Assembly (NCBI GenBank): GCA_019925095.2
Contig: CM034408.1
Coordinates: forward strand, 1,736,001 to 1,800,000
From: Dendrolimus kikuchii
Taxonomy: Eukaryota > Arthropoda > Insecta > Lepidoptera > Lasiocampidae
DNA: 64,000 nucleotides
Reading direction: 5' to 3'
The position numbers and the translations under genes were made by a program. Below, piece after piece: positions 1 to 10,246 of this stretch; the stretch's first letter is position 1, and the number at the start of each line of letters is the position of its first letter. A model generated the notes under the pieces. The model saw nothing but the letters and a program-made list of their open reading frames with translations. It did not search any database and was not told the origin of the DNA.

Positions 1-1
1 A

Positions 2-631
2 ATGTACATTGCTATCGGTACTAGACCTGACATCGCTTACTCGGTCTCTTACCTATCCCAGTTCAATGCACATTACGGGGGAGTACACTGGAAAGCCGCA
101 AAGCGAGTTCTAAGGTATCTAAAAGCCACTAAAGACTTTAAACTGCATTATAACCACAATGGTCATAATTATCCAACTGGATACGTAGACGCTGATTATG
201 GCAATAATTTAGTTGACCGGCGCTCATACACAGGCTTCGTTTTTATGATGAGCGGAGGCCCCATATCCTGGGAAGCTCGCAAGCAGCGCACAGTAGCACT
301 TTCAACCACAGAAGCTGAATATATGGCTCTGGCAGAAGCTTGCAAAGAGGCCATATACCTCAAAACTCTCATCGCCGAAGTTCTCGCTGTCACTCATTCC
401 ATCACCATTCATATTGACAATCAAAGCTCAATTAAACTGGCACATAACAACGCATATCACGCACGCACTAAACATATTGACATTAAACACCATTTTATAC
501 GAGACTCTCTTTCACAGCATCATCTCCATGTCATATACATACCAACTCAAGACATGATAGCTGATATTTTAACTAAACCGCTCTTAAAAATAAAGCATTA
601 CCAGTGCACAAAAGCGTTAGGTTTAAGTTAA
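2..631 (+). CDS. Ty1/copia retrotransposon polyprotein, C-terminal end (end of RT plus RNase H), partial
   Basis: The open frame is cut by the left window edge, so position 2 is not a true start. The first residues (GTRPDIAYSVSYLSQ) match the end of a copia-type reverse transcriptase. They are followed by a copia RNase H domain: YVDADYG with a catalytic Asp, then YTGFVF, STTEAEYMALAEA with catalytic Glu, IDNQSSIKLA, and HARTKHIDIKHHFIRD. It ends at TAA with the family-typical DILTKPL...GL tail. The frame is intact over all 209 residues, suggesting a fairly young copy. The rest of pol, integrase and gag would lie left of the window. A matching 3' LTR follows at 820-999. Confidence 0.93.
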   Translation: MYIAIGTRPDIAYSVSYLSQFNAHYGGVHWKAAKRVLRYLKATKDFKLHYNHNGHNYPTGYVDADYGNNLVDRRSYTGFVFMMSGGPISWEARKQRTVALSTTEAEYMALAEACKEAIYLKTLIAEVLAVTHSITIHIDNQSSIKLAHNNAYHARTKHIDIKHHFIRDSLSQHHLHVIYIPTQDMIADILTKPLLKIKHYQCTKALGLS

Positions 632-810
632 GTTCAGTTTGTAAATATGTCTTAGTTTCGGTTGTTTTATAGGAGTGTTGTGTATAGTTAGTGATAGGTT
701 GATGGTAGCTATAATGTATATGTTAGTGTTAAGTTTTGTAAAGTGTACAGTTAGGATAGGCTTTGATATATATGTTATTTTTATTATATACATGCACAGG
801 TGTTCTCATT

Positions 811-819
811 GCGGGGGAG
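811..819 (+). other. polypurine tract of the copia element
   Basis: GCGGGGGAG lies directly before the TG that opens the LTR, where plus-strand DNA priming is expected. About 180 bp of non-coding sequence separates it from the pol stop codon. Confidence 0.7.
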
Positions 820-999
820 TGTTCGACCTACGTGATGATACAATGAGAATACCTGGCAGCATAAGAATAATATATTCAAATATTTATTCTACTGTCTGAC
901 GTACAGACAGACATTAGCTTTCTCAATACTACCAAGTAAATACCTAAAATAAAAATGTCTTGCCTTTACTCTGTTATTTAATTATAATATCTTCCGACA
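820..999 (+). repeat. 3' LTR of the copia element
   Basis: A 180-bp segment starts TGTTCGAC and ends CCGACA, so it has TG...CA ends with short imperfect inverted termini. It immediately follows the polypurine tract and contains an AATAAAAATG run near 950 that could serve polyadenylation. The 5' LTR is outside the window, so the boundaries are inferred from the termini. Confidence 0.7.
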
Positions 1000-1218
1000 C
1001 AAAATATATCGGGGTTGAGACTTTGAGGCCATGGGGGCGTGAGGCTTATCAGCTTTATCGAGACCTTTCAAGGCGATTGAAAGAAGTCTCGCGTGATCAA
1101 AGGGCTGGCCTACGTTTAGGGTAACGGATTAGCGTTCCCATAGAACGTGGGAATGCGGCCGGCATTTTGGGAACGCTCCCCACCGACAGCGATCTGGACT
1201 ACGTCTTTTACTTGTAAA
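1000..1218. other. unassigned sequence after the LTR
   Basis: A GC-richer stretch with no coding frame; it may be the end of another repeat. I recognise nothing in it. Confidence 0.4.
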
Positions 1219-1455
1219 TCTTATACTAATATATAAAGCTGAACAGTTTGTTTGTTTAAACGCGCTAATCTCAGGAACTGCTCGTCTGATTTGAAAAATT
1301 CAGTGTTGTATAGCCCATTTATCGAGGAAGGCTATAGGTTATATATCATCACGCTAAGACCAATAGGAGCGGAGCAGCAATGAAAAATGTTTCAAAATCG
1401 GGGGGGGGCGCTTTGAAAACAAATTTCACGCGGACGGTGTCGCAGCCACAGCTAG
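1219..1455 (+). mobile_element. non-autonomous Helitron, family 1
   Basis: It starts TCTTATACTAATATATAAAG after an A and ends with CTAG followed by T, the Helitron signature (5' TC, 3' CTRR, insertion between A and T). The interior carries the family text ACGCGCTAATCTCAGGAAC, also seen at 3903, 38724 and 39285. The 3' end has the GC-rich ACGCGGACGGTGTCGC hairpin region just before CTAG. Confidence 0.8.
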
Positions 1456-1489
1456 TATGTTTATAATAATATTTAATTTGCTTTTTATA

Positions 1490-1682
1490 TCTATACTAAT
1501 ATTATAAAGAGGTAAAGTTTGTGACGTTGTAGGGGATAATCTCTGGATCTACTAAACCGATTTTTAAAATTCTTTTACTGTCCGAAAGCTATGTTAACAG
1601 GGAGTGTCATAGGCTATACAACATGACGCTATATACCACGGGAGTGGGACAGAGTGCGAGTGACACCGCGCCGGGCCGCTAG
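1490..1682 (+). mobile_element. non-autonomous Helitron, family 2
   Basis: It starts TCTATACTAATATTATAAAG and ends GGGCCGCTAG before T. It has the same termini type as family 1 but a different interior (GAGGTAAAGTTTGTGACG). It lies 34 bp from the previous Helitron. Confidence 0.7.
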
Positions 1683-1856
1683 TGTTTAATAATTCTTAGA
1701 AGAACATTTTTAGATAATCTTCTTCGTTCTTAGACTAACATGTTTAAATCACCCGCAAGTGGTTTTGTTTCTTTGTGACTAAACAAAGAATCATATTAGG
1801 CACCAGTAGTGCTTTCATTTGGGCGAGACTTCGTCTTTATATTCATATATCTATTT

Positions 1857-2162
1857 TTATCCGTGCAGGAACGGAGAAAGAATACAATTTCCTGCGGCCG
1901 GGCGGCCTGTCGTAAAAGGCGACAAAACAACCCACAGCCAGGTGGTAGGGCATTTGCCCGACTGGATGGCTACCACCCCTGGTCACGCCATAACAACCTT
2001 GAGTTGTGTTCCGGCATTAGTGACCAGGCTCCAGTCTCCCTTAAGGGAGCAGCAGCGCATTCGTAGCACCTTTGGTGTTGCTAATGTCCATAGGCGATGG
2101 TAACCGTTTGTCATCAAGTGGGCCGTCTGCCTGTCTGCTGAACTCATGCAATAACAAAAAAA
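1857..2162 (+). mobile_element. ~300 bp A-tailed retroposon (family B), near full length
   Basis: It begins TTATCCGTGCAGGAACGG and ends GCAATAACAAAAAAA. At least 17 copies or fragments of this family occur in the window on both strands. Independent copies share the same 5' start, so the unit looks like a SINE or short processed retroposon rather than a randomly 5'-truncated LINE. No clear tRNA or 5S head is visible. Open frames on both strands are incidental. Confidence 0.8.
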
Positions 2163-2540
2163 TTCTAAAGTCTGTAAGACAAGGAAATGAAACATAAAGA
2201 GAAGATTAAAATAAAATTGCCCATTCGACCCCTAAACTTACATATCGGGTGCATGTAGATGATTTCGTCACTTGTATACAAAAATCATTTTGACCAATCG
2301 CGAATAGATATGGAACTAAGATGTAACTATTCATTTCAAGCCATTTACTGTTATAAATTTCATTTGCACTTCGTATGGGATTCTCTGAAATCAAAAGTTA
2401 CCTTAAAAAAATATCTTTGGTCTTTAAATTTCATGAAATTCGGTTCGTCGAAGCCGTGATAAGAGAACATACAAACTCACGTTTACACTTTTTTATATAA
2501 GCCCCCCCCCCCCTTCTGATTATCTAAATTGTCAGAATTT
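2163..2540. other. AT-rich intergenic sequence with a poly-C run
   Basis: No gene is seen. A run of C residues lies near 2501-2513. Confidence 0.5.
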
Positions 2541-2873
2541 GTTATTTATCTTAAGGCTCCTGACATCACCTTCTGCTAGTACACGATCAATTTGATCATG
2601 GAAGGTGTGTCGTGGCCTTCCACGACTTCTGCATCCATCCACTTTTGCATTGTATATCTGTTTAGTCATTCTTTCATCATGCATTCTTTCCACATGCCCG
2701 AACCACCGGAGCATTCAGCCTTAAGAACAGACGAGCTTGCATGACAAGAGTTATGAATGTCAAAGAGGCAAGTGAGGTGTGTAAGAATAAGCCTAAATGG
2801 CACTCTGTTGTTCGTGCCTACCCCGCAAGGGAACTGGCGTGAAGTTATGTATGTATGTATGTTATTTATCTTA
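2541..2873. mobile_element. RTE-like LINE 3' fragment with inverted 5' half (twin priming) and target duplication
   Basis: Positions 2554-2710 read as the - strand of the RTE-like family (family A). Positions 2720-2860 read as its + strand and end in a GTATGTATGTAT tail. The whole is flanked by the duplicate GTTATTTATCTTA (2541-2553 and 2861-2873). This is the classic product of twin-primed target-primed reverse transcription. Confidence 0.85.
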
Positions 2874-3066
2874 CCATTTCATTTTTCTACATTTTCTACT
2901 TCTTTTTCAAATATATACTTTTTATTTCCTACTTTTATATAAGAACTTATATATGATTTAATACATTTTATTTATTTTCTAGTACTAATTTAATTTTTTA
3001 ATGGCAACTTTTATTTTACCCAATATACTTTGGTTTTTTTTTACTATTTTGATGATAGATTACTTA

Positions 3067-3358
3067 TCTATACATATTAATAAAACTGTAGAGGTCGAAT
3101 TTCTGTACAATGAAAAAAAAATGCTAAAACCGAGTCAGGGAGATGTAAGATGTGAAATAGAACTAATTTAGATATTTTTTTTAATTTTTTGTTTCTCTGT
3201 CTGTTTGTACGGGCTAATCTCCGAAACGACTGGACCGATTTAAATGAAATTTTGTACGATGGTAGCTTATATCCCTGATCAACATATAGGATACTTTTGA
3301 TCCCGAGAAATTAAAGAGTACCCGTGGGATAGTTAAAAAAGTCGCGGGCATCGGCTAG
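3067..3358 (+). mobile_element. non-autonomous Helitron, family 3
   Basis: It starts TCTATACATATTAATAAAAC and ends GTCGCGGGCATCGGCTAG before T. The same family recurs at 13713-14007, sharing the interior GACTGGACCGATTTAAATG. Confidence 0.75.
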
Positions 3359-3902
3359 TATATTCAATAACTTAAAAGGCAACTTCGGTCGAGTTGAAGA
3401 TAATTACGCTATTTGATTGCCGATCATGTAAATAAATATAAATAATTAAAAGACCACGACTGTAATCGAGAATTGGCCACTTAAAACACCCGTTTGCCAC
3501 CCCCTATGCCACCCCCGTTCCACACCAGACCACCCCTCACGCGACCAGACTGAAAAACGACCCCCAACATAACAACAGTTCAGTTGCAACTGTAAACGCG
3601 CTAACACGTCAAATAGTAAAGACGATAAAATAAATAGTGAACAAATAAAACATCATTGTCCAGAGTAATAATAATATTATTTAAACTAAGTGAAAGTTTG
3701 TATTTTAAATTTCAAATGAATTGTGCTTGTTTCACCAAGTGAAATTCCTTTAATATAGAAAATTGTTTAGGAAAATTGGATAGGAAATATTTTCTAGCAA
3801 CGAACTTTAATAGTTTGAAAATGCAGGGCCTTCTTTGACATCGTGTAGTTCTAAGAAGACAACGGCAGTGCCTTAGGCCCCAATTACACTATCATATATT
3901 TA
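3359..3902. other. intergenic sequence without recognised gene
   Basis: AT-rich, with a C-rich patch near 3480-3550. No convincing exon or repeat was identified. Confidence 0.5.
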
Positions 3903-4138
3903 TCTTATACTAATATATAAAGCTGAAGAGTTTGTTTGTTTGAACGCGCTAATCTCAGGAACTACTGGTCTGATTTGAAAAATTCTTTCAGCGTTAGATA
4001 GCACACTTATCGAGGAAGGCTGTAGGCTATACATCATCACGCTTAGACCGATAGGAGCGGAGCACCAATGAAGAATGTTTCTAAATAGGGGGGTTTTTTT
4101 AAACTATTCCACGCGGACGATGTCGTGGGCAGAAGCTA
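3903..4138 (+). mobile_element. non-autonomous Helitron, family 1, decayed 3' end
   Basis: It starts TCTTATACTAATATATAAAG and matches the 1219 copy through GAACGCGCTAATCTCAGGAAC. Its hairpin CACGCGGACGATGTCGTGGG is present, but the terminal CTAG has mutated to GCTATT. Confidence 0.75.
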
Positions 4139-4271
4139 TTTTATCATATAAATATGATCTCGTATCTGTATTCGATTAGGTGAATCGATACACGTTGTTA
4201 TGCGCAATATACAGACAAGCATAAATTATATTTTTGTTTAAATCATAAAGTCAACAAATATTTATACTGTT

Positions 4272-4555
4272 TATTCTATGTGCATGATGAAAGAATGACT
4301 AAACAGATGTACAGTGCAAAAGTGGATGGATGCAGAAGTCGTGGAATGCCACGACACACCTTCCATGATCAAATTGATCGTGTACTAGCGGAGGGTGATG
4401 TCAGGAGCCTTAAGAACAGACGAGCGTGCATGACAAGAGTTATGAATGTCAAAGAAGCAAGTGAGGTGTGTAAGAATAAGCCTGAATGGCGCTCTGTTGT
4501 TCGTGCCTACCCCGCAAGGGAACTGGCGTGAAGTATGTATGCATGTATTCTATGT
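4272..4555 (+). mobile_element. RTE-like LINE 3' end, 5' truncated
   Basis: An open frame at 4280-4531 encodes the LINE C terminus with motifs [30 protein letters not shown] and a final AYPARELA stop. It is followed by a TATG-type tail. The duplicate TATTCTATGT flanks it (4272-4281 and 4546-4555). Confidence 0.85.
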
Positions 4556-4796
4556 AGGTATACAGGGGATGTTAATCTTAAAAATTTAGTTTTGGAGTTA
4601 TGACCTTTTAAACTTTCACTTCTTACCACCATAACTTCGCATAAAACCCGGTGGAACTTGTACAATAATGCATGAAAACTAACTTCAGCAGCGCCGTACT
4701 TTTGATAGGATCCCCCTTAACAATGTTTCTTCAATACCAGGTGAATAAATTTGAAAAGAAAAAAAAATTGATTTAAAGATTTTAAGTGATTTTAAG

Positions 4797-5046
4797 CTGC
4801 CAGGTGGTAGGACATTTGTCCGACTGGATGGCTACCACCCCTGGTCTAAAGTATGTCGCCATAACAACCTTGAGTTGTGTTCCGGCATTAGTGACCAGGT
4901 TCCAGTTTCCCTTAAGAGAGCAGCAGCGCATTTGCAGCAACTTGGTGTTGCAAATGTCCATAGGCGATGGTAACCGCTTTCCACCAAGTGGGCCGTCTGC
5001 CTGTATGCTGATCTCCTGCAATAAAAAAAATAAATAAAATAAAAAA
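4797..5046 (+). mobile_element. ~300 bp retroposon (family B), 5' truncated
   Basis: It starts inside the family at GCCAGGTGGTAGG and runs to GATCTCCTGCAAT plus an A-rich tail. Confidence 0.8.
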
Positions 5047-5049
5047 GTG

Positions 5050-5222
5050 TAATAATTTACTGTCGATAAGCGAAAACCGCATCGACATCGGCCCAGTAGT
5101 TTTTCCGTGAATCCCGAACAAACGGACAAGAAATCTAAAAAAAATTGCATCGTGTTCTCCGTCGTTTATATAGTGTATTCCAGTTGGGTTTTTTTTTTAA
5201 ATAGCTTCAATGTACAGACACG
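5050..5222 (-). repeat. dispersed repeat shared with 53340-53770
   Basis: The reverse complement contains ATTGAAGCTATT, AACTGGAATACGCTATATAA and GGAGAACACGA, all present in order from 53376. The longer copy ends in a Helitron-like CCTAG terminus. Confidence 0.6.
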
Positions 5223-5247
5223 ACATGTGTAGAGTTTTATAATATTA

Positions 5248-5458
5248 CTAGCTGTCCCGGCAGACGTTGTTCTGCCGTGAAGAAATAAAATTTAGAACCC
5301 GATTGCAGCGCCACCTACCGCGTCCAATTGTGAATCTAAACCATCCTCGAATCCACTTGAACACACACAAAAAAAATCATTCAAATCGGTCCAGCCGTTT
5401 AGGAGGAGTTCACTGTCAACACACGTACAGAAGAATTATATATATAAAGATAGATAGA
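5248..5458 (-). mobile_element. non-autonomous Helitron, family 4
   Basis: On the - strand it ends with GGCAGAACAACGTCTGCC, a perfect 6-bp stem-loop, then GGGACAG and CTAG before T, an exemplary Helitron 3' end. The 5' end is in the TCTATCTATCTTTATATA run. Other copies lie at 10038, 11178, 11697 and 52665. Confidence 0.8.
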
Positions 5459-5459
5459 T

Positions 5460-5878
5460 GAAATTTTACGCTTGCTCATGCTATTTTTGTTTTTTAATAT
5501 CATTTAGTATGGAAATATGGCTATTTTAAAACGCGTATAAATAACCTTTGTCTGTAATTAATGGCTCACACGAGAGTTTTGAACATTACAATAATTGAAT
5601 TAGTACTAGGTTTGGTGGCAATAGTCCGTTTTTATATTATTCTATTATTAGCATTATCAATGTCAAGACATTACCTTTGCTTAATAATAAAATAAAACCC
5701 CGTGGAAAAATATTAGGAATCGTCCAGTAAAAGAGGTAGTCTAAAAAACCAAAATACTACTTTGCTGGATGGTGCTACTAATCTTAAAAAAAGCCATCTA
5801 TTTTAAGAACTAAACGATTGAAAATAAACTTCAATGAAATTTAATATTTTCTCAAATTTGCTCTGAAAAAATATATCC
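5460..5878. other. AT-rich intergenic sequence
   Basis: No gene or clear repeat identified. Confidence 0.4.
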
Positions 5879-5947
5879 TAACGTCGGAATAACAAAAATC
5901 AAATAAATTACCGCGCTTAAAACCGTTAAAACGTAGTTTTATTATAT
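5879..5947. repeat. foldback element (family E), single-end fragment
   Basis: ACGTCGGAATAAC...ATTACCGCGCTTAAAACCG and TTAAAACGTAGTTTTATTA are one arm of the inverted-repeat element seen more fully at 13630-14290, 27388 and 49127. Confidence 0.7.
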
Positions 5948-5997
5948 ATCCTAAATAAGAAAACATCTGAAAGCAAGAGAAATAATATGATCTTATA

Positions 5998-6284
5998 CAT
6001 ACGTAACTTCACGCCAGTTCCCTTGCGGGGTAGGCACTAACAACAGAGTGCCATTTAGGCTTATTCTTACTCACCTCACTTGCCTCTTTGACATTCATAA
6101 CTCTTGTCATGCAAGCTCGTCTGTTCTTAAGGCTCCTGACATCACCTTCTGCTAGTACACGATCAATTTGATCATGGAAGGTGTGTTGTGGCCTTCCACG
6201 ACTTCTGCATCCATCCACTTTTGCATTGTATATCTGTTTAGTCATTCTTTCATCATGCATTCTTTCCACATGCCCGAACCACCA
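5998..6284 (-). mobile_element. RTE-like LINE 3' end, 5' truncated
   Basis: The - strand encodes the LINE C terminus (RKERMHDERMTKQIYNAK onward to PARELA) with an intact frame. The 3' tail faces left (CATACGTAACTTCAC). Confidence 0.8.
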
Positions 6285-6304
6285 CTACCACCGATTAGGT
6301 ATTG

Positions 6305-6551
6305 TAATAATAATAATAATCGGCAGACAAACACACACATTGTATATCCCCAAATTAACCAAGTTACGCTTGTGTTATGGGTAATATACAACGGACTACT
6401 CTGGGGCCGATCCCAGACACCCAGACCATAGTAAATAACGGAGAAAAGACGTTTTCCAAAATTTACTATGCCAGGAATCGCACCCGGAGCCTCTGCGTTG
6501 CAGTGAGGTAGGCCGGCAAAGGCTTAGCCCGCTCAACCACAGAGGCCGTCA
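6305..6551 (-). mobile_element. tRNA-derived SINE (family F), near full length
   Basis: Read on the - strand, the head GGCCTCTGTGGTTGAGCGG contains a good pol III A box (TGGTTGAGCGG, 6529-6539). GGTGCGATTCC (6474-6484) fits a B box with one change from GGTTCGATTCC. A non-tRNA body and a short ATT-repeat tail follow. Other copies lie at 24562-25060, 46450-46990, 58985 and 61556. Confidence 0.8.
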
Positions 6552-6924
6552 TTGTAAAACGGTCATCAATTTATTCGGTGTATAATGTTCCAAGTAATCA
6601 ACATTTTTTTTATCAATCTACTAGAGATACGTGTATAGATTGGGAAAATGCTTTTTGTCAACATATTTCTGTGTTACCAACAGAAATATTTTGAAACATT
6701 TCAAAAAATGATTATTTCATACATTTTTTTATGTACGTTGATATCTCGAAGTTATGCCAGTGATTGCAAGTTTTTTATCGACAATTTTTATGCTGTATTT
6801 AATTGCAATGTTAATGTTGGTGTTCCCAATGTCGAAGTATGTGAAATCTAGTATCTTTGTGCAGAAAGACTAATTAGAAATGTTTATAGCTTGTGGAAGT
6901 ATTTAAAATTGGTTTCAAGAGGGT
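6552..6924. other. intergenic sequence without recognised gene
   Basis: AT-rich. The open frame at 6648-6851 shows no recognisable domain, so I do not call it. Confidence 0.4.
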
Positions 6925-7259
6925 TAATATTTAATACCGAAGTAAGAAAGAGAGTTGGTCTGAAAGAGAGTGTCGGGGTGAAGGTAAGGAAAGGAATGCT
7001 CCGGTGGTTCGGGCATGTGGAAAGAATGCATGATGAAAGAATGACGACACACTTTTCATGATCAAATTGATCGTATACTAGCAGAAGGTGATGTCAGGAG
7101 CCTTAAGAACAGACGAGCTTGCATGACAAGAGTTATGAATGTCAAAGAGGCAAGTGAGGTGTGTAAGAATAAGCCTAAATGGCACTCTGTTGTTTGTGCC
7201 TACCCCGCAAGGGAACTGGCGTGAAGTTATGTATGTATGTATGTATGTAATATTTAATA
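6925..7259 (+). mobile_element. RTE-like LINE 3' end with internal deletion
   Basis: It starts at ACCGAAGTAAGAAAGAG and runs to the GTATGTATGTATG tail. About 50 bp around 7043, present in other copies, are missing. The duplicate TAATATTTAATA flanks it (6925-6936 and 7248-7259). Confidence 0.85.
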
Positions 7260-7699
7260 TTATCTGATGATCGTTATGCAGATACTGCAAGATCCATAAA
7301 ATTCATTTCTGAGAGATCAATTTAATATGTGCGTTGTGAATAAGTCGATTTAATGATTCAGCTCCAATAAAGTACTAATGTGTTAAAAGTGCTAAATAAA
7401 AGTCATAATAATCGTAAACCATACGATAGTGTTAATAATTAATGTTAAACAATAATCTGTGAACTATTAATACCAAGACAAAAATATATAAAAAAGTGCG
7501 TAAAATTCATGGAACTTTAATAGATTGCAAATATAAAAGTGAAAAATAAGTGCTAATAATAATATTTATAAAAGTGAAAAAGAAGTACAAAAGTAATTAT
7601 AAAAGTGAAAAAGAAGTATAAAAGTAATTACAAAAGTGTTGAGGCACGTTAAACATTCTGCGATACGAGCAAAAATGTATACCGCTGAACACAGCTAAC
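7260..7699. other. AT-rich sequence with repeated AAAAGTG motifs
   Basis: From about 7480 to 7640 short direct repeats of AAAAGTGAAAAAGAAGTA-type text occur. It could be a 5' leader or a repeat; no frame is open. Confidence 0.35.
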
Positions 7700-7765
7700 A
7701 TGGTGCTTAAGGTTAAGGTCAGACTCAAGTACTCGCAGAACCACATCGTCTGGCTCTTCCGTCGA
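7700..7765 (+). CDS. candidate short coding exon of unknown gene
   Basis: ATG in good context (AACATGG) opens a 22-codon frame beginning MVLKVKVRLK and ending VWLFRR. It stops exactly at CGA before GTGAGT, a perfect splice donor, in phase 0. Base use is GC-richer than its surroundings. The next + strand exon I recognise, usp8 at 13492, also begins in phase 0, so joining is possible by phase but has no other support. It could be an alternative first exon, part of another gene, or chance. I do not recognise the peptide. Confidence 0.3.
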
Positions 7766-8199
7766 GTGAGTTATAAGTTTTATATTTTACTACTAGCGCC
7801 CGCCCGCGACTTCAACTTGCTTTTGTCCTGACGATTTACGACATGGAAAATCGTCTACGACGTTTATACTCTCACGCGTCGGGCCGCGGCGTTTTAATTC
7901 AATTTATATCGCTACAATATTTTGACCGATCTTAACAATATTTATAAATAATTCTGGTATGTATATAAGCTATATTTTCGTAAACTTTCATCAGAATCCG
8001 TTCAGTAGTTTTTGAATCAAAGAGAAACACTCATCCATCCTCATAAACTCTCTCGTTTATGATATTAATAGCACGAGTGATTAACTTTATTAATTTACTA
8101 TATTACGGCTGCGACTTTGTCCATAAAACTTCGGCAGTTACATGTCGAAACCTTAGTAAACCAACTAAATTCAATTGAGTACATTTTACAGAAGGCATT
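7766..8199. other. intergenic or intronic sequence
   Basis: Positions 7796-8045 resemble decayed Helitron-like text (CGCCCGCGACTTC, later TTCAGTAGTTTTTGAATC). No gene seen. Confidence 0.35.
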
Positions 8200-8510
8200 T
8201 TTATCCGTGCAGAAGACAATCTCCTGCGTTTGGGGGGCCTGTCGTAAGAGGCGACAAAACCACCCACAGCCAGGTGGTAGGGCATTTGCCCGACTGGATG
8301 GCTACCACCCCTGGTCTAAAGCATGTCGCCATAACAACCTTGAGCTGTGTTCCGGCATTAGTGACCAGGTTCCAGTCTCCCTTAAGAGAGCAGCAGCGCA
8401 TTTGTAGCACCTTTGGTGTTGCAAATGTCCATAGGCGACGGTAACCACTTTCCATCAACTGGGCCGTCTGTCTGTCTGCTGAACTCCTGCAATTAAAAAA
8501 TTTAAAAAAA
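8200..8510 (+). mobile_element. ~300 bp retroposon (family B)
   Basis: It starts TTATCCGTGCAG and ends GAACTCCTGCAATTAAAAAA. A short flanking duplicate AAGGCA (8192 and 8509) is compatible with retroposition but weak. Confidence 0.8.
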
Positions 8511-8647
8511 GGCAAATATAAATTATAGGTTTTTTTATAATTTTCTTGTCTCGTAGCCTTCATCATCGTAGCTTTCATCATCACTGTTCAGAAAATATAT
8601 TCAAAGTGGTATAGACACGATAATGTATGTATTAAGCTAATCCGTTT

Positions 8648-8873
8648 ATTCCGTACAGAAACGGAAAAAGAATACTAATTCGTAAGAGGCGACAAAACAA
8701 CCCACAGCCAGGTGGTAGGGTATTTACCGGACTGGATGGCTACCACCCCTCGTCTAGAGTATACCGCCATAATGACTTTGAGTGGTGTTCCGGCATCAGT
8801 GGCCAGGTTCCAGTTTCTCCTTCATGACCGGCAGCACCTGCCAGCCAGTCTGTTGAGCTTCAGCAATAAATAA
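8648..8873 (+). mobile_element. ~300 bp retroposon (family B), diverged and internally deleted
   Basis: It starts TTCCGTACAGAAACGG, keeps the ACCCACAGCCAGGTGGTAGG core and ends CAGCAATAAATAAA. Confidence 0.7.
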
Positions 8874-9020
8874 AAATATCTATATATTATCTCTTTATAT
8901 AGGAATGCTTAAGAAAGGTAAAATTGTGAAGTTTACTTAATTTTAAGATAGATGGCATTGATAACGCAATTATTAAAAATTATCTTATGGTAACGGCTTT
9001 TCATTAAAGTTGCAATATTT

Positions 9021-9234
9021 ACATACATACATACATAACTTCACGCCAGTTCCCTTGCGGGGTAGGCACGAACAACAGAGCGCCATTCAGGCTTATTCTT
9101 ACCCACGTCATTTGCTTCTTTGACATTCATAGCTCTTGTCATGCACGCTCGTCTGTTCTTAAGGCTCCTGACATCACCTTCTGCTAGTACACGATCAATT
9201 TGATCATGGAAGGTGTGTCGTGGCCTTCCACGAC
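9021..9234 (-). mobile_element. RTE-like LINE 3' end
   Basis: It has an ACATACATACATAACTTCAC tail, then the reverse complement of the [13 protein letters not shown] to PARELA coding end. It is joined after about 40 bp to a family B copy. Confidence 0.8.
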
Positions 9235-9273
9235 TTATTGTCAAGTTCATTTCGACTCTTTTGATTATGCTTT

Positions 9274-9558
9274 GTTTTTTTTTATTGCTGGAGATCAGCA
9301 GACAGGCAGACGGCCCACTTGATGGACAGCGGTTACCATCGCCTATGGACATTTGCAACAGCAAAGTTGCTACAAATGCGCTGCTGCTCTCTTAAGAGAA
9401 GCTGGAACCTGGTCACTAATGCCGGAACACAACGCACGGTTGTTATGGCGACATACTTTAGACCTTTACCACCTGGCTGTGGGTTGTTAAGTCGCCTCTT
9501 ACGACAGGCCGCCCCAACGCAGGAAATTGTATTCTTTCTCCGTTCCTGCACGGATAAA
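9274..9558 (-). mobile_element. ~300 bp retroposon (family B)
   Basis: The reverse complement starts TTATCCGTGCAGGAACGG and ends in an A-rich tail at 9274. The portion GTCTAAAG...CCACC is partly deleted. Confidence 0.8.
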
Positions 9559-10037
9559 ACCAACCTTTCACTTTTTTTAAGGTTATGTTATGGACGGTAG
9601 AAGTAAGGAGAAGCATCACTATGTATGAAAAAGTGTCCTTTAAAATATGCTACATAAGGGTGGCGCTACAGTAGCCACCATGTAAATTTTAAAACGAGCG
9701 CTAACTCGGCGTACTTCAATCCGTTAACAACTGCTACATTCATACCACACCAGTTGCCTACGCTAGCGCCATTTCGGAGCGTTTTTGAACTATTATTTAC
9801 TGTTTATAGCATTTTTTCAACTTTCCACTCATATGAGACGGTTCTCCTTGTCTCTACCCTCCATAGGTTATGTGGATTCTCCTTTGTACTCTGTTACATT
9901 AATTGAAGTGATAACTTCTTATGGGAGGGTAAACCGCTTCGTTACGTAACGCGTTACGGCGCCAGTCTGGCTGCCCTTTCTCTCACTCTAACCCACAGCG
10001 CTAGCCGTATTTCGGACAGACGCTTACTATATATTTA
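9559..10037. other. unassigned sequence
   Basis: It includes TGGCGCTACAGTAGCCACC and a GC-rich patch GTTACGTAACGCGTTACGGC near 9941. No gene seen; it may hold decayed MITEs. Confidence 0.35.
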
Positions 10038-10246
10038 CTAGCTGTCCCGGCAGACGTTGTTCTGCCCTGAAGAAATAAAATTTAGAACCCGATTGCAGCG
10101 CCACCTACCGGGTCCAAATGTAAGCTATCCTATCTTTCAAGTCGGATCAAACAGCACACGGTGTGCAAATTTGATTAAAATCGGTCAAGTAGTTTAGGAG
10201 TCCAGCGCGGACAAACAACGTGACACGTAATTTATATATATTAAGA
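10038..10246 (-). mobile_element. non-autonomous Helitron, family 4
   Basis: Same 3' hairpin and CTAG terminus as at 5248. The interior contains GCACACGGTGTGCAAATTTG, shared with the 52665 copy. Confidence 0.8.

Noticed and set aside
196..393. 65-codon - strand open frame
   Set aside because: It is antisense to the copia RNase H domain.
8201..8584. 127-codon open frame on the - strand as a gene
   Set aside because: It is the family B retroposon read backwards. The same peptide recurs with changes at 4782, 9319, 19735, 20255, 49368, 50635 and 53061.
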